From: a virus
IMG/VR virus record: IMGVR_UViG_3300033143_007604
Span: 1 to 46,797 of that record
Reading direction: 5' to 3' (one strand)
DNA: 46,797 nt
The position numbers and the translations under genes were made by a program. Position 1 is the first letter of the stretch; the number at the start of each line of letters is the position of its first letter. Shown in pieces: positions 39,520-46,738 of this stretch. The notes below the pieces were generated by a model that saw nothing but the letters and a program-made list of their open reading frames with translations, had not been told where the DNA came from and did no database searches.

Positions 39520-40583
39520 AATATAATCTCCACCTCATCATTTTTAGCACCATATCCGACAAGCTTCAACTCACACCTACTTCCAGAACTATAAGTATTC
39601 ATATAGTGTTGTAATTTACGAATAAAAGAACTCCGTTTTTCCTCTTCTATATAATTTATAAAATTGAGAAAAGCAAAGTCAGGATTTACAAGCTTTAAAA
39701 ATCTACCCAACTGAACGTAACTAAATGTAAAAACTCTTCTTACCCGCTTGGTTACGGTAGTATACTCTATAACATCTTGACCAATTTGTTCACTAATTTT
39801 TTCCCAAGAAGTCTCCTCTTGATCACTATAATGAGGACCACTCCACCCATCCTCAACATTTCCCACTCGTATAGGATAAGTCCGCAAAGACGCAATAATA
39901 CTACCTAAATCACTAAGAGGAAACCCAGCATTATCCATACCTCGACCTGCCAAACAATCACGAGAGGTAACATATGGCCACGCATGCCCATAATTAAGAC
40001 TAAGATCGAAACCCTGTGCCATCTCTAATAATGCAGTATGATCACCACCCGACAAAGAAAATGGTTCCCGTAGTAAATAAGACTCCAGAAAAGGTACATC
40101 ACTAGCAATCGCATATTTCCCCTCTTCAGGATATTTCCTCTCCATCTTCCGTACAGTAGCAGCCATCCCACCAGTCATAGTAGAAGCAATCGAGAACAAT
40201 TGTTGCTTTTCTAAATCAACATCATCTTTACTTAACACACCTGCCATTGGATGTATAAAAAGAAGCCAACCTTCACCACATTTCTGGCCCCGATACTCCT
40301 CGGCTTGCTTGATTTCTTCCTTTAACCTATCCACATCAATCACAGCATATGGTCCAATAATAATATTTTTAACACTCCGAATCAACGATCCCGTTGGTAA
40401 CATTTTGGTAATAAACTTACTACCATCATCATCTACATATGTATGACCAGAATTTGGCATGAAATCACCGACAGCAACATCAATCTCTGGATATCGATTA
40501 TAAAGATATCCTGCCAGTTTGCCTTTACCAGTGCTGCCCCATTGACCGTCGACAATAATATTCGCTTTGCCCTGTTTAATCAT
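39516..40583 (-). CDS. purZ: PurZ-like adenylosuccinate synthetase
   Basis: 355 aa from the ATG at 40583 (GGAG six bases upstream; an ATG at 40595 is less likely). VDGQWGSTGKGKLAG at residues 11-25 is the PurA P-loop GQWGDEGKGK with the catalytic Asp replaced by Ser, the hallmark of phage PurZ. The GHT motif (46-48) is kept, and EYTTVTKRVRRVFTF matches the aspartate-binding loop. It is shorter than bacterial PurA (about 430). PurZ joins dGMP and Asp to start 2-aminoadenine deoxynucleotide synthesis. The neighbouring kinase and downstream polymerase support this. Confidence 0.85.
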   Translation of the reverse strand: MIKQGKANIIVDGQWGSTGKGKLAGYLYNRYPEIDVAVGDFMPNSGHTYVDDDGSKFITKMLPTGSLIRSVKNIIIGPYAVIDVDRLKEEIKQAEEYRGQKCGEGWLLFIHPMAGVLSKDDVDLEKQQLFSIASTMTGGMAATVRKMERKYPEEGKYAIASDVPFLESYLLREPFSLSGGDHTALLEMAQGFDLSLNYGHAWPYVTSRDCLAGRGMDNAGFPLSDLGSIIASLRTYPIRVGNVEDGWSGPHYSDQEETSWEKISEQIGQDVIEYTTVTKRVRRVFTFSYVQLGRFLKLVNPDFAFLNFINYIEEEKRSSFIRKLQHYMNTYSSGSRCELKLVGYGAKNDEVEIIL

Positions 40584-40584
40584 C

Positions 40585-41406
40585 CTATTCTCCATATATT
40601 AATTTATCTAAGAAATCCTTATCACTAATATCTTCCTCTTTTTGTGATGACTTGTCCTCTTCCTTTCTCTCCTCCTTCTCCTTTTTATTATGACGTAGTT
40701 CCCTCGCCTCCTGTAACGATTCTACCTTAGTTTTTCGTGATGGTTCATCGTCCGCTGAATCCTGAACCTCTTCCAATTCCTGCTCATCCCACAACTCAGA
40801 CAAATCGACACCTACATTCCGAGCCTGAATCTCTAGTGTTTGGTCCACCACTTCTGTTAGAGGATCAACTACCTGTTCCAGAAGTCCCTTATTCACTGGA
40901 TAGGGTTTACGTGAGATTGTTGTCGTATATTCAGTATCCAAGCCATCTCCAGTCCGCTCGATTTCGAAGCAATGTCCTGTTTTCGGTTCGAGAACGTCTT
41001 CCCATTCCTCTGACAAGACATAGTTACAGATCTCTTCCCATACGGTCGTCGGCAAACTCCAGACACGAATAGATTTGGCATCCTGATCAACAGCAATGGC
41101 ATTAACATAATATTTCGATCGTGCCATATAAACTCGTTCGCGTCCTTTAGTTTCAGCCAATTCGTTAATACGGCAAAAGACACAAGGTTTGTCTAGGGTA
41201 CTGGCTCGACATACACCGATGCTCTTTATACCACCATCCGCTTTCCGATGATCAACTACCAATCTTGAAAATTTTTGGTTTCCTTCAGAATCCTCAAACT
41301 CAAGCACACGTAGTCTGGTAATACCCTTTTTTATATATCTCACTCTTCCCATTCTTTGTGAAGCTTTCTCCATTTCTTCCCGCAATAAATCACGATTTAC
41401 AGCCAT
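40585..41406 (-). CDS. Single-stranded DNA-binding protein (gp32-like)
   Basis: 273 aa. The N-terminus has basic and aromatic residues (RMGRVRYIKKGITRLRVLEF). A zinc-like Cys set (CRASTLDKPCVFCRINE) and YMARSKYYVNAIAVDQD follow, then a long acidic, lysine-mixed tail from about residue 205 (DSADDEPSRKTK...DISDKDFLDKLIYGE). OB-fold core, zinc site and acidic tail are the layout of T4 gp32-type proteins. It would protect single strands and recruit the helicase, polymerase and recombinase. Confidence 0.75.
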   Translation of the reverse strand: MAVNRDLLREEMEKASQRMGRVRYIKKGITRLRVLEFEDSEGNQKFSRLVVDHRKADGGIKSIGVCRASTLDKPCVFCRINELAETKGRERVYMARSKYYVNAIAVDQDAKSIRVWSLPTTVWEEICNYVLSEEWEDVLEPKTGHCFEIERTGDGLDTEYTTTISRKPYPVNKGLLEQVVDPLTEVVDQTLEIQARNVGVDLSELWDEQELEEVQDSADDEPSRKTKVESLQEARELRHNKKEKEERKEEDKSSQKEEDISDKDFLDKLIYGE

Positions 41407-41418
41407 TTTTATATCCTT

Positions 41419-41847
41419 TCATGTAGATTTCCTAATACTAATTTCAGAGTTCATTTCCGCACGCATAGTAGCTGAAATGTTAACAAGCATATCCCTACGA
41501 TGTTCAAATGCCCGACAAATTCTATCAAGTCCGTCCGCCTGAGATTCTATTCTTTCCTGTTCTCTTTTGATCTTAAGCCATTGTTTATCTCGATGAATCC
41601 AAGTAAAGTGCATCCTCTCCGTAATCCGATCATCTCGTTCCTCTTGTAATTCACAATAAACTCTCGATTCAATCCCCCCCAAATCTATTTTCAATCCCCT
41701 AGCCTGTCTAGATAATGTGTTGTAAAGATTGGCATAATAGAAATACATACCTGGTTGCTGACTCATATTCTGATTTATAGTCTCCCGACTAAATTGAAGA
41801 TCCTGTTCTGCTTTTCTTAATATTTCTAAATAAACCTTATTCGTCAT
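41419..41847 (-). CDS. Hypothetical helical protein, UvsY-like candidate
   Basis: 142 aa, almost entirely charged helix (NLYNTLSRQARGLKIDLGGIESRVYCELQEERDDRITERMHF..., LDRICRAFEHRRDMLVNISATMRAEM). Size, helical pattern and place beside the SSB gene resemble T4 UvsY, the mediator loading recombinase on SSB-coated DNA. Sequence similarity is too weak to be sure. Overlaps its upstream neighbour by four bases. Confidence 0.5.
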   Translation of the reverse strand: MTNKVYLEILRKAEQDLQFSRETINQNMSQQPGMYFYYANLYNTLSRQARGLKIDLGGIESRVYCELQEERDDRITERMHFTWIHRDKQWLKIKREQERIESQADGLDRICRAFEHRRDMLVNISATMRAEMNSEISIRKST

Positions 41848-42122
41848 TTCTTCCTCTTTTTCAATATATCCCCAACTAAACTTATAAGGTCTGTAACGTC
41901 CTTCATCACTTCACTCTTGGTTTGTCGAAGTACCTCATCAAAATTTTGACCCTTCCCCACCACTCTGCCCCGACCCACATCAACCCGAAAGGACTCATAA
42001 TTACCAATATTAATAGTTTTGCCAAGAGCTACAAAAACACGATTTGCCGATTGACCATTAAAAGCCAATCCTGCATCTTCCATTTCCAAACTTTCACTAT
42101 CTTCCTTTGTTTTTTTCGCCAT
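41844..42122 (-). CDS. Hypothetical protein, 92 aa
   Basis: 92 aa. NRVFVALGKTINIGNYESFRVDVGRGRVV is a short beta segment seen in small phage replication-region proteins, framed by charged helices. Function unknown. First gene after promoter D, ribosome site AGAAAGGAAG. It would be made at the same time as SSB and PurZ. Confidence 0.6.
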   Translation of the reverse strand: MAKKTKEDSESLEMEDAGLAFNGQSANRVFVALGKTINIGNYESFRVDVGRGRVVGKGQNFDEVLRQTKSEVMKDVTDLISLVGDILKKRKK

Positions 42123-42141
42123 TATTCACTTCCTTTCTAAT

Positions 42142-42174
42142 ATCATAACGTCTGGGGTTTAAATTCGCTTTCAC
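42142..42174 (-). promoter_or_regulatory. Promoter D: ECF-type element
   Basis: Fourth copy of the 33-bp element (GTGAAAG, 17-nt spacer, CGTTATGAT). It overlaps the last codons of the polymerase gene, so part of it is coding as well. Downstream are the 92-aa gene, UvsY-like, SSB, PurZ-like, kinase and dUTPase genes, which then form one unit ending at the 38.4-kb stem-loop. Confidence 0.65.
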
Positions 42175-44578
42175 TAACCATCTCATATAAATTCCTACCG
42201 ATATGAACATCTACTTCCAAATGTGTGGGTTTGTTCTTCCAATACCACATCTGATTATGGATAAGCATTGAGTCTTTTAATACAGCAATGGCTAATTTTA
42301 AATTATCGACATCCACATCCATTATAATACTATCATGAACCGTTCCAATTATCACCGCTCTCAACTGTCTCTGTCTTAATTTTACTATACACCGACACAA
42401 CGCAAGCAAACAAAATCGATTGCCAGTAGATTGTACTGAGTAATTACCGGCTTGTCGCAAAGCTCGTTCACTTTCCCAATGATCCGAACTCCTGGCATTT
42501 GGAAGATGCCTTCTAGCACCAAACAGATCCTCAACATAGCCTTTATGAATTGCTTCCCTATGAAAACCTTGACGAAACCGAGCAATACCTGGAAACCTAC
42601 TATTATAACCATCTATCAGCTTTTTTGCCTCCTTCAAACTAACATCAATAGCCTGTGACAGTCCGTATTCTGTCTGGCCATACATTTGCCCTAAATTTAG
42701 CGTCTTACCGCGTCTTCGCTGCTCCTTAGTTACATCATCATAATCCACCTTATATATCACAGATGCAACCCATCGATGTAAATCTAATTTTTCATTAATA
42801 GCCTTACACATTGATTGATCACCCGACCATCCTGCCAGAATTATCGGTTCAAGTTGTGAATAATCAGCACTCACTAAATACCCATCATCATATCTGCTAT
42901 CAAACGCCCTACGAACAATCGAATGAACAGGTATATTTTGTAAGTTTGGATTGGAAGATGAAAGCCTACCAGTTACAACTATTGCCTGGTTATACTGCGT
43001 ATGGACACAATGATGAGGTCCCAAACTTTCATCCCATTTATTAAGAAACCCATTTAACATAGCACTATAGGAACGAACTTGGTTCATATCCCCAATAGCT
43101 GGATATTTATCAATATATGGGGCCAAATGATCCTTATCCAACGATCGCATACCTTTCGAATCTGGTTGTATAGGTAATTTCAATTCATCAAAACAAAGCC
43201 TCTCCATCTGCTTTCGGCTTTTTGGATTAAATAAATCTCCATCTTTAAATGTTTTAATGTTTTCCACCGCCCATTTTCGAACCCGAAGCACTTCTGGACG
43301 AGATTGAAATCTATCTTCCATTTCCACTATTTTCGAGTTTATTTCCACCCGCAATCGCGTCACCTCTTCAGGATCGATATGCATGCCAATCAATTCTACT
43401 TGTGCTAGAAAATAAGCAAAACTTTCCTGCATTGCAACAATATTCCCTTGCCCTTCCCTCTCTATTACCTCTGTAAGTTTTTTTTCCGATTCATAAGTAG
43501 CTAATGCGTCGAGACCACAATAAGTTAATAATTCTCCCAACTCCACTGACTCCACACTTTTTGGTACATCCTGATAATGTGTTTTATAATAAGCCCATGG
43601 CAACCCCGCCCATCCAGCAATAGCCCCCAAATTGCACCCTGCCGTTTCATCAATACAATGCATTCTCAACATCGTGTCTCGTAGTAATGCAGAACCACCA
43701 AACCGCAAAAAATTACACTTATGCTCGTATTTGGCGTTTTGTGCTATACCCCATCCATTTCTTATAATTTGGTTCCAAAGACGTACTATATCACGTTGTT
43801 GATCACCCTGCCATACCATTTCCCGATGATCTAAAGGAAAACACACCGCCCCATCAACTGTTGCAACTCCTATACACACTATTTGTAGACTCCGATTTAG
43901 TTCTGGTCTCTTCGCATCTACATCACCAATAACTTCATAATCATAAGCAAATTTCTCAGATGAATAAAGTAACTGTTGTAGATAATTTTTAATCTCAAGA
44001 TATTTAATTAAATGGCGAACTTTCGGAAGAGATGGTATTCCCTTTTTTAATATCGACTCCACTAGTTCCCAACACCCAAACCATTTATCTTGAATGGCAC
44101 GATAATCCTTGTTGCCCTCTGATCGTAATAAATATGATGGATGATAGGAATAAATAACTGGAATGGTTTGCCCATTAATATTCACACTCTCCATTTGTCC
44201 AACCTTAGTGGATATCGCTGTTTTTTGCTGCAAAACCGATTGAGCAGCATAGGCCCCAAGAGCGATTATAACTTTTGGTTTATATTTTGTAACCAAATCC
44301 ACCCAACATTGACGGCATTTATTTATATGAGCTTTAGTAGGTTTGTCAAACTGATGAAGACATCGCACAGCATTATCAATTATATATTTATTCGTAATCC
44401 CAGACAGCACAGACCTGAGTATCTTACCCGATGGCCCGACAAATGGTCTATTCGCCTTCAATTCTTCATATCCTGGCTGTTCCCCCAACACCAAAATATC
44501 ATTACCAGTAATCTCAGCCTTTATAAAGCCTTTACCATCACCACGCCTACTACACTTATTACAAAACTCAATATTCAT
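42143..44578 (-). CDS. Family A DNA polymerase with N-terminal uracil-DNA glycosylase domain
   Basis: 811 aa. Residues 1-175 are a family 4-type uracil-DNA glycosylase: Cys6, Cys9, Cys73 and a Cys88/Cys91 pair for an iron-sulfur cluster, GEQPG at 32-36, HPSYLLR at 146-152. Residues ~205-370 are a 3'-5' exonuclease (DYE at 213-215, NAKYEH at 281, YCGLD at ~353). The polymerase has motif A (Asp572), motif B (RRRGKTLNLGQMYG, 622-634) and motif C (HD at 748-749). It copies the phage genome. Located upstream of the PurZ-like gene, it could be the DpoZ-type enzyme of a 2-aminoadenine phage. The glycosylase fusion is unusual. Confidence 0.92.
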   Translation of the reverse strand: MNIEFCNKCSRRGDGKGFIKAEITGNDILVLGEQPGYEELKANRPFVGPSGKILRSVLSGITNKYIIDNAVRCLHQFDKPTKAHINKCRQCWVDLVTKYKPKVIIALGAYAAQSVLQQKTAISTKVGQMESVNINGQTIPVIYSYHPSYLLRSEGNKDYRAIQDKWFGCWELVESILKKGIPSLPKVRHLIKYLEIKNYLQQLLYSSEKFAYDYEVIGDVDAKRPELNRSLQIVCIGVATVDGAVCFPLDHREMVWQGDQQRDIVRLWNQIIRNGWGIAQNAKYEHKCNFLRFGGSALLRDTMLRMHCIDETAGCNLGAIAGWAGLPWAYYKTHYQDVPKSVESVELGELLTYCGLDALATYESEKKLTEVIEREGQGNIVAMQESFAYFLAQVELIGMHIDPEEVTRLRVEINSKIVEMEDRFQSRPEVLRVRKWAVENIKTFKDGDLFNPKSRKQMERLCFDELKLPIQPDSKGMRSLDKDHLAPYIDKYPAIGDMNQVRSYSAMLNGFLNKWDESLGPHHCVHTQYNQAIVVTGRLSSSNPNLQNIPVHSIVRRAFDSRYDDGYLVSADYSQLEPIILAGWSGDQSMCKAINEKLDLHRWVASVIYKVDYDDVTKEQRRRGKTLNLGQMYGQTEYGLSQAIDVSLKEAKKLIDGYNSRFPGIARFRQGFHREAIHKGYVEDLFGARRHLPNARSSDHWESERALRQAGNYSVQSTGNRFCLLALCRCIVKLRQRQLRAVIIGTVHDSIIMDVDVDNLKLAIAVLKDSMLIHNQMWYWKNKPTHLEVDVHIGRNLYEMVSESEFKPQTL

Positions 44579-45033
44579 TTCAAATCAAATTCCTGTTTTA
44601 TAAAATCAAAGGTGCTTTCCGCTGTTGGTAATACAGAATGCTCCAACCCAACATAATTAATAGGACACTGATTTTTTAATTCTGCAATCGAATGCACTAT
44701 CGGTATCTTCATTATCTTTCGTGCAAATTCTTCCTCACCATTTGCTCCCCTAGACGACCCATCTATCCGCCACAACACATCACAAACCAACAACCATTCT
44801 ATATCCAATTTTATCCAATATTCATATGATCTTGGAAAGACATTATCCCAATAAAAATATAAATGTGGCACAAATGGAGTATAACCATATTTTCTAATTT
44901 GCTGTGCAATCTTTAAAGCATGTGTTATTCTATCAATCGGCTTGATCTCCGGTTCGTCATCATTTAAATTTAAAGATATCGGGCCAGCAATATAAACTCT
45001 GCATATATTGCTTGATGTTGATGTTTGCTCCAT
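44575..45033 (-). CDS. Nested deoxyribosyltransferase-like protein (internal start)
   Basis: In-frame ATG at 45033 with GAAAGGA four bases upstream would give a 152-aa protein (MEQTSTSSNICRVYIAGPIS...) covering exactly the DUF4406/nucleoside 2-deoxyribosyltransferase-like domain. The site falls at the end of the basic linker, where a domain boundary is expected. Likely to be used, not proven. Confidence 0.55.
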   Translation of the reverse strand: MEQTSTSSNICRVYIAGPISLNLNDDEPEIKPIDRITHALKIAQQIRKYGYTPFVPHLYFYWDNVFPRSYEYWIKLDIEWLLVCDVLWRIDGSSRGANGEEEFARKIMKIPIVHSIAELKNQCPINYVGLEHSVLPTAESTFDFIKQEFDLK

Positions 45034-45465
45034 TCTATCCTTTCGCCTATAATAATACTCCTTCTGCTGCATCCTCTCTTTTTTAGGATTTGCTTTATAT
45101 CTCTCTCTCCTTTTACGTTTTTTCTCCTCTTTATTTCTCAAATAATATAAACGTAGCCTCTCCTTAACACTGCCCTCTGCTAAGGTCCCCTTTGCAATCC
45201 TATTAGATTCCGCCCGAATAGCATTAAGAGCCAGACGATAAAGAAAAGCCTTAATTGTTTCCGGCCTACTAAGATCGACTTCTTCTAAGTGTTTCCAAAT
45301 GCGGATATGTGCTGCTTGCACTACATCATCTATATTCATATCTGGAACTATTGATTTGGCAATTTTATATAGAGAAGGATCGAGTTTTTCAAACAACCCA
45401 TCAAATCGTTCTTCCAAAGCGTCTTTAACTAAATTCCGCCATTCTGCAATTTCTTCTGAAGCCAA
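44575..45465 (-). CDS. Sigma region 2-like domain fused to deoxyribosyltransferase-like domain
   Basis: 296 aa. Residues ~20-95 (LFEKLDPSLYKIAKSIVPDMNIDDVVQAAHIRIWKHL...IKAFLYRLALNAIRAESNR) look like sigma70 region 2. A very basic linker (KEEKKRKRRERYKANPKKER) follows. From residue 155 on, RVYIAGPISLNLNDD...ITHALKIAQQIRKYGYTPFVPHLYFYWD...WLLVCDVLWRIDGSSRGANGEEEFARK is the DUF4406/nucleoside deoxyribosyltransferase-like fold. There is no region 4. Such a fusion is odd; an internal start could release the enzyme part alone. Confidence 0.75.
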   Translation of the reverse strand: MASEEIAEWRNLVKDALEERFDGLFEKLDPSLYKIAKSIVPDMNIDDVVQAAHIRIWKHLEEVDLSRPETIKAFLYRLALNAIRAESNRIAKGTLAEGSVKERLRLYYLRNKEEKKRKRRERYKANPKKERMQQKEYYYRRKDRMEQTSTSSNICRVYIAGPISLNLNDDEPEIKPIDRITHALKIAQQIRKYGYTPFVPHLYFYWDNVFPRSYEYWIKLDIEWLLVCDVLWRIDGSSRGANGEEEFARKIMKIPIVHSIAELKNQCPINYVGLEHSVLPTAESTFDFIKQEFDLK

Positions 45466-45950
45466 TTCATAAACTCCTTCCCTTTATCAGATGAAGTATT
45501 CCCACCCAACCAATGCCAAACCCTCCTATTCTCTATTATTTTTATATAGGCACTGAGTTGTCGCCATGTTACATAATCCGCATGCTGTATGATAGTAGCA
45601 GTATTTGAAAGTGCTATCCATATCCCCGCTTCATTCTTGAGAAAAACCATTAATACTGAAGATTGTGTTTCTAAAAACTCACTTATAATATAAGCTATCG
45701 CTTTCTGAAACAACCCATTTTCATGTATCATAGACCGTAAATTAAAAGACTTACGATTCTTACACTCTATCACAACAAATGGATATTTAGAGCAATAAAC
45801 ATCACCCTTAATATCCGTTCGTCCGCTGTTCCGTGTTGTTTGCCAATTATCACCAGTCCCCAACCGAAGCATTTTAGCTATTTCCTGTTCAAATTTCTTA
45901 CCTTTTCTCCTAGATCGCTTCCCAACTTTTGACCAATTCGTATCACTCAT
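45429..45950 (-). CDS. PD-(D/E)XK nuclease, Holliday-junction-resolvase-like
   Basis: 173 aa. A basic start (KRSRRKGKKFEQEIAKML) leads into TTRNSGRTDIKGDVYCSKYPFVVIECKNRKSFNLRSM, i.e. E...R.SG..D..GD....VIECKN, the catalytic core of archaeal-type Hjc resolvases and related phage nucleases. It likely cuts branched DNA before packaging. The C-terminal third has no assigned motif. Its start overlaps the stop of a gene remnant (ATGAGTGA), and it overlaps the next gene by 37 bases. Confidence 0.8.
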   Translation of the reverse strand: MSDTNWSKVGKRSRRKGKKFEQEIAKMLRLGTGDNWQTTRNSGRTDIKGDVYCSKYPFVVIECKNRKSFNLRSMIHENGLFQKAIAYIISEFLETQSSVLMVFLKNEAGIWIALSNTATIIQHADYVTWRQLSAYIKIIENRRVWHWLGGNTSSDKGKEFMNWLQKKLQNGGI

Positions 45951-46014
45951 TTTTCACCTTCATTATATAAAAATCCACACTCCATTTAAATCCAATTTGT
46001 AATAATTCATTCAA
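45943..46014 (-). pseudogene. Remnant of the 90-aa gene's 3' end
   Basis: In one frame this stretch reads NELLQIGFKWSVDFYIMKVK then NE and stop, matching the C-terminus of the 90-aa protein (73-345) which reads DELLEDGFKWSVDFYIMKVK. It has no start codon and lies on the other side of the methyltransferase gene, whose last codons overlap it. 39 bp are identical (45952-45990 and 76-114), the rest diverged. This is best explained by insertion of the methyltransferase gene together with a homologous gene end from a related phage. Confidence 0.7.
45952..45990. repeat. 39-bp direct repeat flanking the methyltransferase
   Basis: Identical to 46759-46797 (and, through the circle, 76-114). The two copies bracket the methyltransferase gene, so recombination between them could gain or lose that gene. 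Confidence 0.85.
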
Positions 46015-46738
46015 ACAACAATCCATCCTTCGCGATACGCTCTTTTGCCATTTCATAATATTCAATATCTTTTTCTATACCAATAAAATTTCTATTTAGT
46101 CTTCGTGCTGCCACCCCCGTTGTGCCCGAACCCATACAAAAATCCAAAACCATATCACCTTCATTTGTATAAGTTCTAATTAAATATTCCATTAATTTAA
46201 CAGGTTTTTGTGTAGGATGAGTGTTTTTATTGTTTGGGTTTCTAATTTTGATTATTGTTGAAGGATGGAATAGCCCCCTATTGTTTTGTGCAGTACACAT
46301 TGTATCGTGATACTGTTTGCATTGCTTGCTAACACCAACCCTCTTATCTTGATAGACGTAGTCTCGTTTTTCTTTTTGGGGATTGTACTGGGGCCGCTTC
46401 TCATAAAAAATACAAATATCCTCGTGCTTTTTTAGTGGCTGCTTGTTGGCATTGAAAAAATTAGATGAAATGCTTTTCTCCCACACCCAACAATACTTAA
46501 ACATTTTCATATTTGAACTTATCAATGTTGTCGTAAATGGCTGACTAGCAGTCATCACAATCGCACTGTTTGGCTTAATAATTCGTTTTAACTGCTCCCA
46601 CATTGGACCTAGCGGTATTATTGAATCCCACTTGCAAGCGGTTGTACCATACGGGGGATCTGCTAAAACCATATCAACCCTACCGTCTGGTATATCTCTC
46701 ATTTTTTCCAAGCAGTCGCCTTGTGTAGTATAAATCAT
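46007..46738 (-). CDS. DNA adenine methyltransferase (DPPY type)
   Basis: 243 aa from the ATG at 46738; an ATG at 46792 inside the repeat lacks a ribosome site. Motif IV DPPYGTTACKWD comes early and the SAM motif DFCMGSGTTGVAA late, the order of beta-class N6-adenine (or N4-cytosine) methyltransferases. HPTQKPVKLMEYLI and FIGIEKDIEYYEMAKER are also typical. No matching restriction enzyme is nearby, so it is an orphan, probably protecting phage DNA. It is flanked by 39-bp direct repeats, a sign of recent gain. Its presence is curious if adenine is replaced in this genome. Confidence 0.88.
   Translation of the reverse strand: MIYTTQGDCLEKMRDIPDGRVDMVLADPPYGTTACKWDSIIPLGPMWEQLKRIIKPNSAIVMTASQPFTTTLISSNMKMFKYCWVWEKSISSNFFNANKQPLKKHEDICIFYEKRPQYNPQKEKRDYVYQDKRVGVSKQCKQYHDTMCTAQNNRGLFHPSTIIKIRNPNNKNTHPTQKPVKLMEYLIRTYTNEGDMVLDFCMGSGTTGVAARRLNRNFIGIEKDIEYYEMAKERIAKDGLLFE

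Noticed and set aside
3382-42174. Short peptides beginning MKANLNIKRYD, MKVSLDVKRYG, MKGNLDIGRYD and VKANLNPRRYD encoded by the four 33-bp elements.
   Set aside because: The conserved bases are confined to TGAAAG and CGTTATG with a fixed 17-bp gap, and the middle varies without regard to amino acids. If the elements are promoters, the start codons lie upstream of the RNA start. Promoter reading is simpler than a family of leader peptides.
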